A DNA stretch of 52,385 nt from PALSA-1336 sp038203095 (lineage in GTDB: Bacteria; Patescibacteriota; Doudnabacteria; UBA920). The notes beneath the pieces were generated by a model that did not search any database, was not told the origin of the DNA, and saw only the letters and a list, made by a program, of their open reading frames with translations. Of the stretch, positions 8,615 through 14,736 are shown piece by piece (position 1 is the first letter of the stretch; every line of letters starts with the position of its first letter). The stretch lies in NCBI GenBank assembly GCA_038203095.1, contig JBBREH010000003.1, positions 1-52,385 of the forward strand, written 5' to 3'. Position numbers and translations under genes: made by a program.

Positions 8615-8645
8615 CTTCTTCGCTAAGCTACTAAGTGCAAGCAGG
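8612..8645. repeat. Palindrome directly after the tRNA-Cys CCA end
   Basis: The CCA end runs straight into CACTTCTTCGC...AAGTGCAAGCA. A related sequence follows the CCA of tRNA-Val on the minus strand (19471-19503), so this is a recurring tRNA 3' flank. It could be a processing or termination structure. Confidence 0.55.
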
Positions 8646-8703
8646 CATTAGTAAAAGTCGAGATAGCATATTATAAAAACATAAAGTATAACGTGAAGAA
8701 GTT

Positions 8704-8732
8704 CCCGACTAAGCTTTGGTGAAGTCGGACAG
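8704..8732. repeat. Dispersed palindrome, copy 1
   Basis: CCGACT and AGTCGG arms enclose AAGCTTTGGTGA and are followed by ACAG. It matches 22 of 28 bases with the reverse complement of 19381-19410, the other copy in the window. Both lie beside tRNA genes. Confidence 0.65.
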
Positions 8733-8748
8733 GTCTCAAATTACACAA

Positions 8749-8835
8749 GCCGGTGTGGCGGAACTGGCATACGCTACTGACTTAAGATCAGTCGCCCGTA
8801 AGGGATTGTGGGTTCAACTCCCACCACCGGCACCA
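8749..8835 (+). tRNA. tRNA-Leu (anticodon UAA), uninterrupted
   Basis: Acceptor GCCGGTG/CACCGGC, anticodon loop CTTAAGA, long variable arm (CGCCCGTAAGGGATT) and T-arm GTGGG-TTCAACT-CCCAC. CCA is encoded. This is the tRNA that most often carries a group I intron in bacteria, but here it has none. Confidence 0.94.
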
Positions 8836-8868
8836 CTTTATAGCCCGCTTTAGGCTAACTATAAAGTG
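8834..8868 (+). terminator. Hairpin abutting tRNA-Leu
   Basis: CACTTTATAG (8834-8843) pairs perfectly with CTATAAAGTG (8859-8868), and the first arm overlaps the CCA end. It lacks a T-run, so it may be a processing signal rather than a terminator. Confidence 0.55.
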
Positions 8869-8884
8869 CAGGCTTTAAATATAA

Positions 8885-8916
8885 AAAATTCCTCCCTTTT
8901 AGGGGAGGAATTTTTG
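8885..8916. terminator. Intrinsic terminator
   Basis: AAATTCCTCCC / GGGGAGGAATTT stem with flanking A and T runs. It serves both the tRNA operon and the minus-strand gene ending at 8920. Confidence 0.88.
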
Positions 8917-8919
8917 TAA

Positions 8920-9621
8920 TTAGTTTGCAACTTCGGAAAAGGTTCCAATAGTGCTGGCAATTTGGGATTGCTGCAAGGCCAGGCCCTGCCTTTCAATTTC
9001 GGCATTCAGGCTTAATTCCATCAACTCATCGTATTTTCTTTGAGCGCCAGAGACCCAAGCAAGACTCCCGGGTTGGACGTAAACACCTCTCATTTTTTTG
9101 AAAGTATCAAACTTTTCCTTATACATTGGCTTTTCTAACAAGTCGGTTAAGTCGGTAAACCAATCTAGCTTTGTGGCATATTTGCGCCAGGTTGGAGTGC
9201 CTGGTGCGCCGCCTATACCGCTACAGTTATTATTAGCACAGTATTTGCCCATATGGCTTTCAACGTAGCTAATGGCCAAGGCTCTTTGCCATTGAGGCAA
9301 CTTAACCATTTCCGGTGCGTATTCCCCTAAAGGTGAATTGTTATCAGCCAAGTATTGTTTAAGCTTGATAACTAGCGGATCATTTTCCGCCAACGTGTCT
9401 ATAGTTAATATATTTTGGTTGTTATTTAATTTTGGGGTTAGAACCTCTAAATTAGGGTTCTCGACTTTGATTTCAAAAACTTGGTTCTGCGTACCTGAAG
9501 TCTTTAACTCGGCAGCTAGCGCGTGAGCCGGTACAAGTACCGGCAAAAGCGAGATTAAGGCCAATATGCCGAAATGAGAGCCTTTATCTATAGAAGACTT
9601 AAGGGTAGTAAGAGCTTTCAT
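8920..9621 (-). CDS. Secreted lysozyme/glucosaminidase-like protein
   Basis: The 233-residue protein has an N-terminal signal peptide (hydrophobic FGILALISLLPVLV, probable cleavage after AHALA near residue 36). After a variable linker, the segment around residues 112-140 (QRALAISYVESHMGKYC ... CSGIGG) resembles the active region of lysozyme-fold peptidoglycan hydrolases, with E in YVESHMGK as the candidate catalytic acid, followed by a helical domain with W, Y and D residues. Two cysteines flank NNN and could form a disulfide. The ATG is preceded by AAAGGAG. It probably remodels peptidoglycan outside the membrane. A consensus promoter and a long folded leader lie upstream, suggesting post-transcriptional control. 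The family is tentative. Confidence 0.6.
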   Translation of the reverse strand: MKALTTLKSSIDKGSHFGILALISLLPVLVPAHALAAELKTSGTQNQVFEIKVENPNLEVLTPKLNNNQNILTIDTLAENDPLVIKLKQYLADNNSPLGEYAPEMVKLPQWQRALAISYVESHMGKYCANNNCSGIGGAPGTPTWRKYATKLDWFTDLTDLLEKPMYKEKFDTFKKMRGVYVQPGSLAWVSGAQRKYDELMELSLNAEIERQGLALQQSQIASTIGTFSEVAN

Positions 9622-9845
9622 CTTTTAAATCAAACTCCTTTCTTCCCCTGTTCCGAATGAAGACGGAATAGTTTGGTTGTTAATGTTTCGACTGTTTGGA
9701 CCAGCACCGCTATTGGATGCTTCAGTCGTCTGATTTGGCTTATTGAAGCCATTTCAGGATAAAGGGCTAGGCCAACGCTTGGTTGGCTCCCCGACTTAAA
9801 TGTCGGGGTTAGCACAAAATAAAAAAGTGCTAAACCGCACTTTGT
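9622..9845 (-). promoter_or_regulatory. Long structured 5' leader of the secreted hydrolase gene
   Basis: Between the promoter at 9852-9880 and the start at 9621 lie about 220 nt that fold into successive hairpins on the minus strand: GTTTAGCAC/GTGCTAAC, CCCCGAC/GTCGGGG (9789-9808), GCCAAC/GTTGGC, GCTTCA/TGAAGC and TTCCG/CGGAA. Riboswitches before cell-wall hydrolase genes are well known (for example c-di-AMP), but I could not match a known aptamer consensus. Confidence 0.5.
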
Positions 9846-9851
9846 AATACC

Positions 9852-9880
9852 ATTATACTCCCTTTTGACTCTTTTTTCAA
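9852..9880 (-). promoter_or_regulatory. Sigma-70-type promoter
   Basis: On the minus strand TTGAAA, 17-nt spacer, TATAAT. It reads into the structured leader of the secreted hydrolase gene. Confidence 0.75.
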
Positions 9881-10011
9881 GCCCTTTTTGTCATTTTATG
9901 GCTTATTTATAACCAAAAATATTTCTTTAGCTTTATTATAGGCTAAAAAAAGTGTTTTGTTTATGAGGGATTTTTTTGTAAGTTGTGGGAATTTTAACTC
10001 AACAACCAAAC

Positions 10012-10041
10012 AAAAAACACCATCTGATGATGATGTTTTTT
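10012..10041. terminator. Bidirectional terminator-like hairpin
   Basis: AAAAAACACCATC-TGAT-GATGATGTTTTTT forms a stem with one bulge between A6 and T6 tracts. It lies in gene-poor DNA. Confidence 0.65.
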
Positions 10042-10167
10042 GTGGAGAGGGATAATGACTGGTGATAGAATCTATTGGCAGCCTGCAACGGAAAAGTTTT
10101 TAATTGAACCCTGTTGCTGGAGACGGCCAATCTAAATTAGCAAGGGGTTTGCCCCTACCCATTTTGG

Positions 10168-10473
10168 CTAAAAATCCTCGTAGCTCTTTCTTTTTGTCGG
10201 AAGTCCGAGTCGTGATTGTAAAATACTCAATTCGGATCCGAAATAACGGAGAACCCCAGAATTTGAGGTTAGGCCTAAGAAGTCTTTGGGATGGGTGTTT
10301 ATGGCACCTTGCAACCATTTAGTGGTCAGGTTAAACTTGGGATTTATCATTAGTTCTGCCTGAACCAAAGCTTCTATTTTTTCTAAAAGGAATCTTCCCC
10401 TTTCCGCAGATTCCTTATCTCCTTTCAGTAATATTTGCTCTGTCTCTGCTCCTGATGTCGCCCTAGCAACTTT
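10168..10473 (-). pseudogene. Degenerate reading frame, no start
   Basis: The minus-strand frame is open for 102 codons between stops (TAA at 10474-10476 and the stop at 10168-10170) and has protein-like composition (ETEQILLKGDKESAERGRF, LLEKIEALVQAELMINPKF). There is no good start or ribosome site at its head; an internal ATG occurs in ELMINPKF. It is probably the remnant of a gene. I do not recognise the family, and a chance open frame cannot be excluded. Confidence 0.35.
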
Positions 10474-10551
10474 TTAGAACAAATTAAAGGGGTGTTTACG
10501 ACCTTCTCCCATATTGTAAAATAATTAATATTTTTTAGATTAATTATATAA

Positions 10552-10589
10552 TACCACCTTTTACCCCCGCCTGCCATCCACTATTGTTT
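10552..10589. repeat. 38-bp direct repeat, left copy
   Basis: TACCACCTTTTACCCC, one variable base, then GCCTGCCATCCACTATTGTTT. It matches 37 of 38 bases with 11168-11205. The pair brackets the small gene at 10774-11133. Confidence 0.9.
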
Positions 10590-10620
10590 GGTTCTAGCGT
10601 CATCTCTTTAAGAGTCAAAA

Positions 10621-10649
10621 AAATACCTCAAAATAATGAGGTATTTTTG
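10621..10649. terminator. Intrinsic terminator
   Basis: AAATACCTCA-AAATAA-TGAGGTATTTTT, an 8-bp stem with T5. It lies between the left direct repeat and the small minus-strand gene. Confidence 0.75.
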
Positions 10650-10773
10650 TAACTGTTAACGCTCCTTAGTATGGGACGTTAGAACCTATCTTATGGAAAA
10701 TATTGAACAGAGTGTTATTCCTAACCTAAGTCTAGAAGCTGTTAAGCTGGCATAGCACAGCGGTAGATTTGGC

Positions 10774-11133
10774 TTATTCTTTACTCCCGTCGCTATTTAT
10801 CCACTCCCCGTTAACTTTTTGTCCTTCTGTATTACTTTGGTCTGCTTCCCAGATGTCTCGAAATCGATACTCCTTGTCACCGTCTATGAGGCCTAATTCT
10901 TCCACTTCTTGAACGACTGCTTTAATAGGATGCTCAGATTTAAATTCTTTTACGCTAGTTTGTATATAATGTTGCGCTTTCTGTATCGCTTCTTCAGGGG
11001 TTATGATATACATAGTATCAACATCCATTATATTTCCAGTGCCTTCTACATTATAAGCGTCCCATTGATAATAATGCGTGGGTTTTTCTTTACTTTCCCT
11101 GCCTTCATCTATTGCAGTGATTCTTTCTGCCAT
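10774..11133 (-). CDS. Small acidic hypothetical protein between direct repeats
   Basis: The 119-residue acidic protein is rich in aromatic and charged residues (THYYQWDAYNVEGTGN, EYRFRDIWEADQSN). A central stretch TPEEAIQKAQHYIQTSVKEF looks helical. It has no signal peptide, membrane segment or cysteines. The amino-acid make-up is that of a real soluble protein, but I recognise no family. It lies inside a 650-bp segment bounded by a 38-bp direct repeat, so it may have been carried in or duplicated as a unit. Confidence 0.6.
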   Translation of the reverse strand: MAERITAIDEGRESKEKPTHYYQWDAYNVEGTGNIMDVDTMYIITPEEAIQKAQHYIQTSVKEFKSEHPIKAVVQEVEELGLIDGDKEYRFRDIWEADQSNTEGQKVNGEWINSDGSKE

Positions 11134-11167
11134 ATGTTTAAAGTTAATTATTTTATTGCCTTTATTC

Positions 11168-11205
11168 TACCACCTTTTACCCCAGCCTGCCATCCACTAT
11201 TGTTT
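11168..11205. repeat. 38-bp direct repeat, right copy
   Basis: Second copy of the repeat at 10552-10589, same orientation, one mismatch (A for C at 11184). Confidence 0.9.
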
Positions 11206-11623
11206 TAGAGAAAACACGGGGTCAAATCTGGACATTGGACATTTAGTTTTTTGACTTTGATGGCTTAGTGCTCTTTAATTTAAGGGGAAATTTTTGCCTT
11301 GCCTTTATCCAAAGAAAAAAGCTCCACCATCCGCCAACTGGCGGAGTGAAACATTTTTCTTTGGAGCGGTTTAAGGGACGATTATAGAACTATGGATTGG
11401 GTGGAGGTGGTGGCAGGTTATGGGTATGTGGCAAAACAGTTGGATAAATTTTTGGTGAGAGCGTAAATATTTACGATTGTTTTTACAAGGCGGGGGTGGG
11501 GTGCTTTTAAGCAGAATTTTTGGTATTAAGATTTTAGGGTCTATATGAGTTAGACCCGTTTTTTAACTTTTATCTTTAAAACTGTTAAACTATGTAAAGC
11601 AAAGTAAATTTTGGAATAAAACA
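11206..11623. other. Gene-free region at the left edge of the integrated element
   Basis: No credible gene in about 420 bp. GGGGTCAAATCTGGACATT (from about 11219) resembles sequence often seen beside REP-type transposases. CCAAAGAAAAA (about 11309) and TTTTTCTTTGG (11354-11364) form outer arms around CCGCCA-AC-TGGCGG, a large two-level hairpin. The candidate left attachment core at 11361 overlaps its right arm. Downstream is A/T-rich promoter-like DNA before 11624. Confidence 0.5.
11361..11377 (+). other. Candidate left attachment site (attL)
   Basis: TTGGAGCGG followed by TTTAAGGG; compare TTGGAGCGG-C-TAAGGGG at the tRNA-Gly end (18944). Same orientation. Confidence 0.45.
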
Positions 11624-12781
11624 ATGAACGAAGTAAGCGAACTTTTAAACACGCATTTTCAAGCATTTAAAGATGAAGCCAGTCCGTATGATTTTTTTCC
11701 GAAATTGGCGGATTATGTTAGATATGTGATTGAAACAGATAAGTTTGCGCCTATACTGGCCGAATTGCGAAAACAACAATCAGAGCAATATCAAAAACTT
11801 GATGATTATTACGATAAGGCAGTTAAGGAATTGGGTGCTTCAAAAGAAAAATTAGTTGAAATTGTAAATAAAAATAATTTGTCTTCGCCAAGTATTACAG
11901 AGGCATTAAAAACAATTGAGGCTCTTAAAAACGGCACAATGCACGTTTCAAACCCACCAAAGGAATTAAGTGATTGTCTTTTTGCCATAGCAAAAAGCAT
12001 TGGCCAGCAGGGCAAGATAGATTTGCTAAAAATTTTTAATAACCCCAAGCCCATTTTCCATAATATTTATGGCGACTTTATTTTTTCTACCACCTTAACG
12101 GATTTTAATAACCACCACGAAATGGTTAAGGAATTGTGGGATATGGAGCAATGGGGAGCGTTATCGCATTTGACCGTATTAGAAGCGGCAATCAGCTTTT
12201 ATGAGCCAATGGAAAATTTACTAATATTACTGCCGAAAGATGGTAAACCTCATTGGCAAAAAGTAGAAGAAGGGGCTGAAAAAATTGGATTGGTTATGGA
12301 GTGGCGAGAAATAAAGAATGAAGCCCAAAATTACCCTCATCAACAAGGGTCAAATAATCATTTTTCGTCAATATTTGCAAAGATAGAAAGTTTTAAGCAA
12401 TGGGCAACAAGACTTCATAATTTCCTATTAAAGGAAGTCGTAAAGCAAAGCAATTTGCCGGACAAAAAATCAAAGGGCAAGATTAAATTATTTTTTTCTG
12501 CCGATGATGGCTTATACAGAGAGAAAAATAATAAAAAAATTAGTTACCCAATTAGAGGCAAAAGGGCAAAGCTGGTAAAATTTTTGAAGAATGGCAAAAT
12601 TAAAGGCAGTGAGCTGGTTTTACAATTAGACCAGCCATTATATTTAGTAAGCAAGGAAATAGAGGAAATTAACACGAATTTTAAAGCCAAATTAGAGTTG
12701 GCTGATGGTTTAATAATTCGCCTAGAAACGGGCGGTTACAAGCTGGATAATACTAAATTTTTAATCCAGTTTTTAGATTAA
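11624..12781 (+). CDS. Unknown element-borne protein with possible C-terminal winged helix
   Basis: The 385-residue soluble protein is the first gene of the element. Residues about 15-110 are largely helical and charged (coiled-coil-like around QSEQYQKLDDYYDKAVKEL). The middle includes HEMVKELWDMEQWGALSHL and LLILLPKDGKPHW. The last 100 residues (RGKRAKLVKFLKNGKIKGSEL ... LIIRLETGGYKLD) end like an OmpR-type winged helix, where a Gly-Tyr-x-Leu hairpin closes the wing. No catalytic motif is evident. It could be a regulator or a defence component; I do not recognise the family. A terminator (AGCGGCT-GTATT-AAGCCG, then T6) follows at about 12834. Confidence 0.7.
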   Translation: MNEVSELLNTHFQAFKDEASPYDFFPKLADYVRYVIETDKFAPILAELRKQQSEQYQKLDDYYDKAVKELGASKEKLVEIVNKNNLSSPSITEALKTIEALKNGTMHVSNPPKELSDCLFAIAKSIGQQGKIDLLKIFNNPKPIFHNIYGDFIFSTTLTDFNNHHEMVKELWDMEQWGALSHLTVLEAAISFYEPMENLLILLPKDGKPHWQKVEEGAEKIGLVMEWREIKNEAQNYPHQQGSNNHFSSIFAKIESFKQWATRLHNFLLKEVVKQSNLPDKKSKGKIKLFFSADDGLYREKNNKKISYPIRGKRAKLVKFLKNGKIKGSELVLQLDQPLYLVSKEIEEINTNFKAKLELADGLIIRLETGGYKLDNTKFLIQFLD

Positions 12782-12833
12782 GGTAGTTTATACTGTTGGT
12801 TGACTTTTAGTTGTTGTTAATAACTTTTTGCAT

Positions 12834-12860
12834 AGCGGCTGTATTAAGCCGTTTTTTGTT
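12834..12860 (+). terminator. Intrinsic terminator
   Basis: CGGCT-GTATT-AAGCCG with T6 downstream, in the gap after the 385-residue gene. Confidence 0.65.
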
Positions 12861-12935
12861 TGCTCGCAGTCAACTATTGGGCAATTACAAGTATTTGCCA
12901 ATTTTTTTAAACTTACTTTGTAAGTGGATTTTTTT

Positions 12936-13118
12936 ATGCCCGAATTATCAGAACTGGAGCAAAAAGGTCTGGTTGAAGCCTTTGGGCTAAAGCCAGAGGA
13001 AGTTGCGGACGCAGGATATAACTTGCTTGGTTTTTTTAGTGTCTTATATAAAATTGACCAAAGGCTAAAAAAAGAAGCTCAAGCAAAAGCGGCTGGTGAG
13101 GGGGTTGGTCGTGATTGA
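12936..13118 (+). CDS. Small protein upstream of the replication gene
   Basis: The 60-residue protein starts at ATG 12936 (a GTG at 12924 is possible). It reads MPELSELEQKGLVEAFGLKPEEV then YNLLGFFSVLYKIDQRLKKEAQ, two helices with a hydrophobic middle and a basic C-terminus. Its end overlaps the start of the replication gene, so the two are translationally coupled. It may be a replication accessory or copy-control protein; the family is not recognised. Confidence 0.6.
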   Translation: MPELSELEQKGLVEAFGLKPEEVADAGYNLLGFFSVLYKIDQRLKKEAQAKAAGEGVGRD

Positions 13119-14250
13119 TAGCGCAACCATAATACTTGAGGCAAGCCAATTTAAGGTTTTAGATTATGAGTGTTTTGATGGCAGGGAAAACAAGCAGATA
13201 AATGGCAAGTTTTCTGTAACCACAACTTTTTGTCAAAAGTTTGCGGAAGCCGAGAAAAAGCAGGGCAATTACTTTCCTAGAATTTCTTTGCCAAACAATA
13301 CAGTTAAACGGCCAGATGGCAAAAAAGAGCAGGTAAAAACTTTAGAAATCCAAGCCTCTTTGCCAAAATCTAGGCACGGCACTAATTTATGGGAAGCTGA
13401 TAGCACAGACTTAGAGCCTATTTATTTTCAATGGGTAAACGATTTGGCAAAAATCCATATACAAACTACTACCAACGCCTTGAGCAAGGCGGTATTAAAA
13501 AGGATTGATTTTTCTAAAGTGGTTAGGTTGCCGGATAGTTTAGGTGAAGCGAGGGCGGTATTAAAACTTTTAGCCAATTTTAACTACAAGCCTCATTCAG
13601 ATTTTGCGATTAAACAATTTAATGATAATTCAGAGGGTATGGCCTTAAAGTTTTGGAATACCACGCAGGGATATGTGATTTATGATAAGTTGGGCGAGGT
13701 TATCGCCAATGGCCATACCAAAGCAGAGCAGGGTTTAATTCAAGCATTTAAAGAGGGCAAGCTAAAAAGAAATGTTATAAAATTTGAATTATCTTTGCAA
13801 AGAAAGCCAAGCCTTGAGGCCGTGCTAAGGCGGATTATTAAGACCAAGAGCAAAAATTTTACCTTAAGCGATGTAATGGCCACTAAGGATATAAGCAAAG
13901 CCATTTTATCTGAAACTTTTAACAAGGTTTATGGCCATATCACAATGGCCATTGTTTCCTTAAGCCAGATGAAAGAAAATGAGCTAGAGCAGTATTTATT
14001 GAGTAAAAATTTAGGGTTTAACCGGCACGCTTTACTATCTTATTTGGTGAATATGACTACTAAAATTGGTGTTGCCGCTATGTGGGGACAGATGGAGGAA
14101 AGAATGGGAGGCAGTAGTTATGACAGGTATAAAAAAGAGGTGTCATTGATAATTACAGAATTGGGCGAAATTCCTAATACTTTGCCTAATTTGATACAGT
14201 ATTTGAGATATCAACACCAGAAATTTGAGATTTATAGGCCGGTATGCTAA
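13111..14250 (+). CDS. Phage/plasmid replication initiation protein, gene II/X-like
   Basis: The roughly 379-residue protein resembles initiators of filamentous phages and related plasmids, which nick one strand to start rolling-circle replication. Start: a GTG at 13111 gives MIDSATIIL, close to the family's usual opening; a GTG at 13096 would add five residues. Family-like features are YVIYDKLGEV near residue 190, a conserved tyrosine/lysine segment, and KFELSLQRKPSLEAVLRRI near residue 225, followed by a helical C-terminal domain. The nicking tyrosine cannot be assigned with confidence. It implies that the element replicates as a circle when excised. The 146-bp gap after it, with a CGCCA-AATAC-TGGCG hairpin, is a candidate origin. 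Confidence 0.6.
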   Translation: MIDSATIILEASQFKVLDYECFDGRENKQINGKFSVTTTFCQKFAEAEKKQGNYFPRISLPNNTVKRPDGKKEQVKTLEIQASLPKSRHGTNLWEADSTDLEPIYFQWVNDLAKIHIQTTTNALSKAVLKRIDFSKVVRLPDSLGEARAVLKLLANFNYKPHSDFAIKQFNDNSEGMALKFWNTTQGYVIYDKLGEVIANGHTKAEQGLIQAFKEGKLKRNVIKFELSLQRKPSLEAVLRRIIKTKSKNFTLSDVMATKDISKAILSETFNKVYGHITMAIVSLSQMKENELEQYLLSKNLGFNRHALLSYLVNMTTKIGVAAMWGQMEERMGGSSYDRYKKEVSLIITELGEIPNTLPNLIQYLRYQHQKFEIYRPVC

Positions 14251-14396
14251 TATGAAGTTGTAAAGCATTGTCAAATGACTTTTTATCCTAACCCAGCATT
14301 ACCCCAATATCACTACTATTTTTTATAATCGGCAAAAGGTTAAAAATATATATTTTAAACTAACGCCAAATACTGGCGATTAAAGAAAGGATTAGT
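14251..14396. other. Gap after the replication gene, possible origin
   Basis: A/T-rich 146 bp containing the small hairpin CGCCA-AATAC-TGGCG (about 14363-14380). Position next to a gene II-like initiator makes it a candidate nick origin; no direct evidence. Confidence 0.3.
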
Positions 14397-14546
14397 ATGC
14401 AAAAACTTATAAAAATTACCTTAAGCGAATATTCGGACGGCGGAAATATGTTAATACAAAAAGAAAATAAAGATGGTTGGAAACTTATAAGTTTTAACAT
14501 TAGGGACTACTCCAATGAGGCATATTTAATTTTTGAAAAAGCCTAA
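14397..14546 (+). CDS. Small 49-residue protein
   Basis: ATG at 14397 follows AAAGAAAGGATT, a fair ribosome site, and the frame runs to TAA at 14544-14546. The protein reads MQKLIKITLSEYSDGGNMLI then QKENKDGWKLISFNIRDYSN, predicted mostly beta. It ends four bases before the next start, so it belongs to the same transcript as the helix-turn-helix and methylase genes. Function unknown. Confidence 0.5.
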   Translation: MQKLIKITLSEYSDGGNMLIQKENKDGWKLISFNIRDYSNEAYLIFEKA

Positions 14547-14550
14547 ACTT

Positions 14551-14736
14551 ATGAAACAAAAAGAATTTTATTTGGTTGAGGAACTGGCAAATCGCCTTAG
14601 GGTTTCCAATATGACCATCTACCGCTACATTAAGGCAGGCAAAATATCAGCTCATAAAATCGGCAAGGAATTTAGAATTACAGACAAAGAGTTTGATAAA
14701 TTTTTAGATAAAGTTAAAACAAAACAAACTGTATGA
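14551..14736 (+). CDS. Excisionase-family helix-turn-helix protein
   Basis: The 61-residue protein read from ATG 14551 (a TTG at 14533 would add six residues) is a MerR-like/excisionase DNA-binding domain: FYLVEELANRLRVSNMTIYR, then YIKAGKISAHKIGKEFRI. In other elements such proteins act as recombination directionality factors or small regulators. Its TGA overlaps the ATG of the methylase (ATGA), so the two are translationally coupled. It could control expression of the restriction-modification genes or assist excision; the sequence does not decide. Confidence 0.8.
   Translation: MKQKEFYLVEELANRLRVSNMTIYRYIKAGKISAHKIGKEFRITDKEFDKFLDKVKTKQTV

Noticed and set aside
8749..8835. Intron in tRNA-Leu(UAA)
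   Set aside because: The gene is contiguous with all stems formed; no insert at the usual site.
9630..9815. Open frame of 61 codons before the secreted hydrolase
   Set aside because: It overlaps a series of hairpins in the transcribed leader; no ribosome site, and composition is unlike a protein.
10100..10368. Overlapping open frames on both strands, 66-72 codons each
   Set aside because: Mutually overlapping and without ribosome sites; only the minus frame ending at 10168 is kept, as a degenerate gene.
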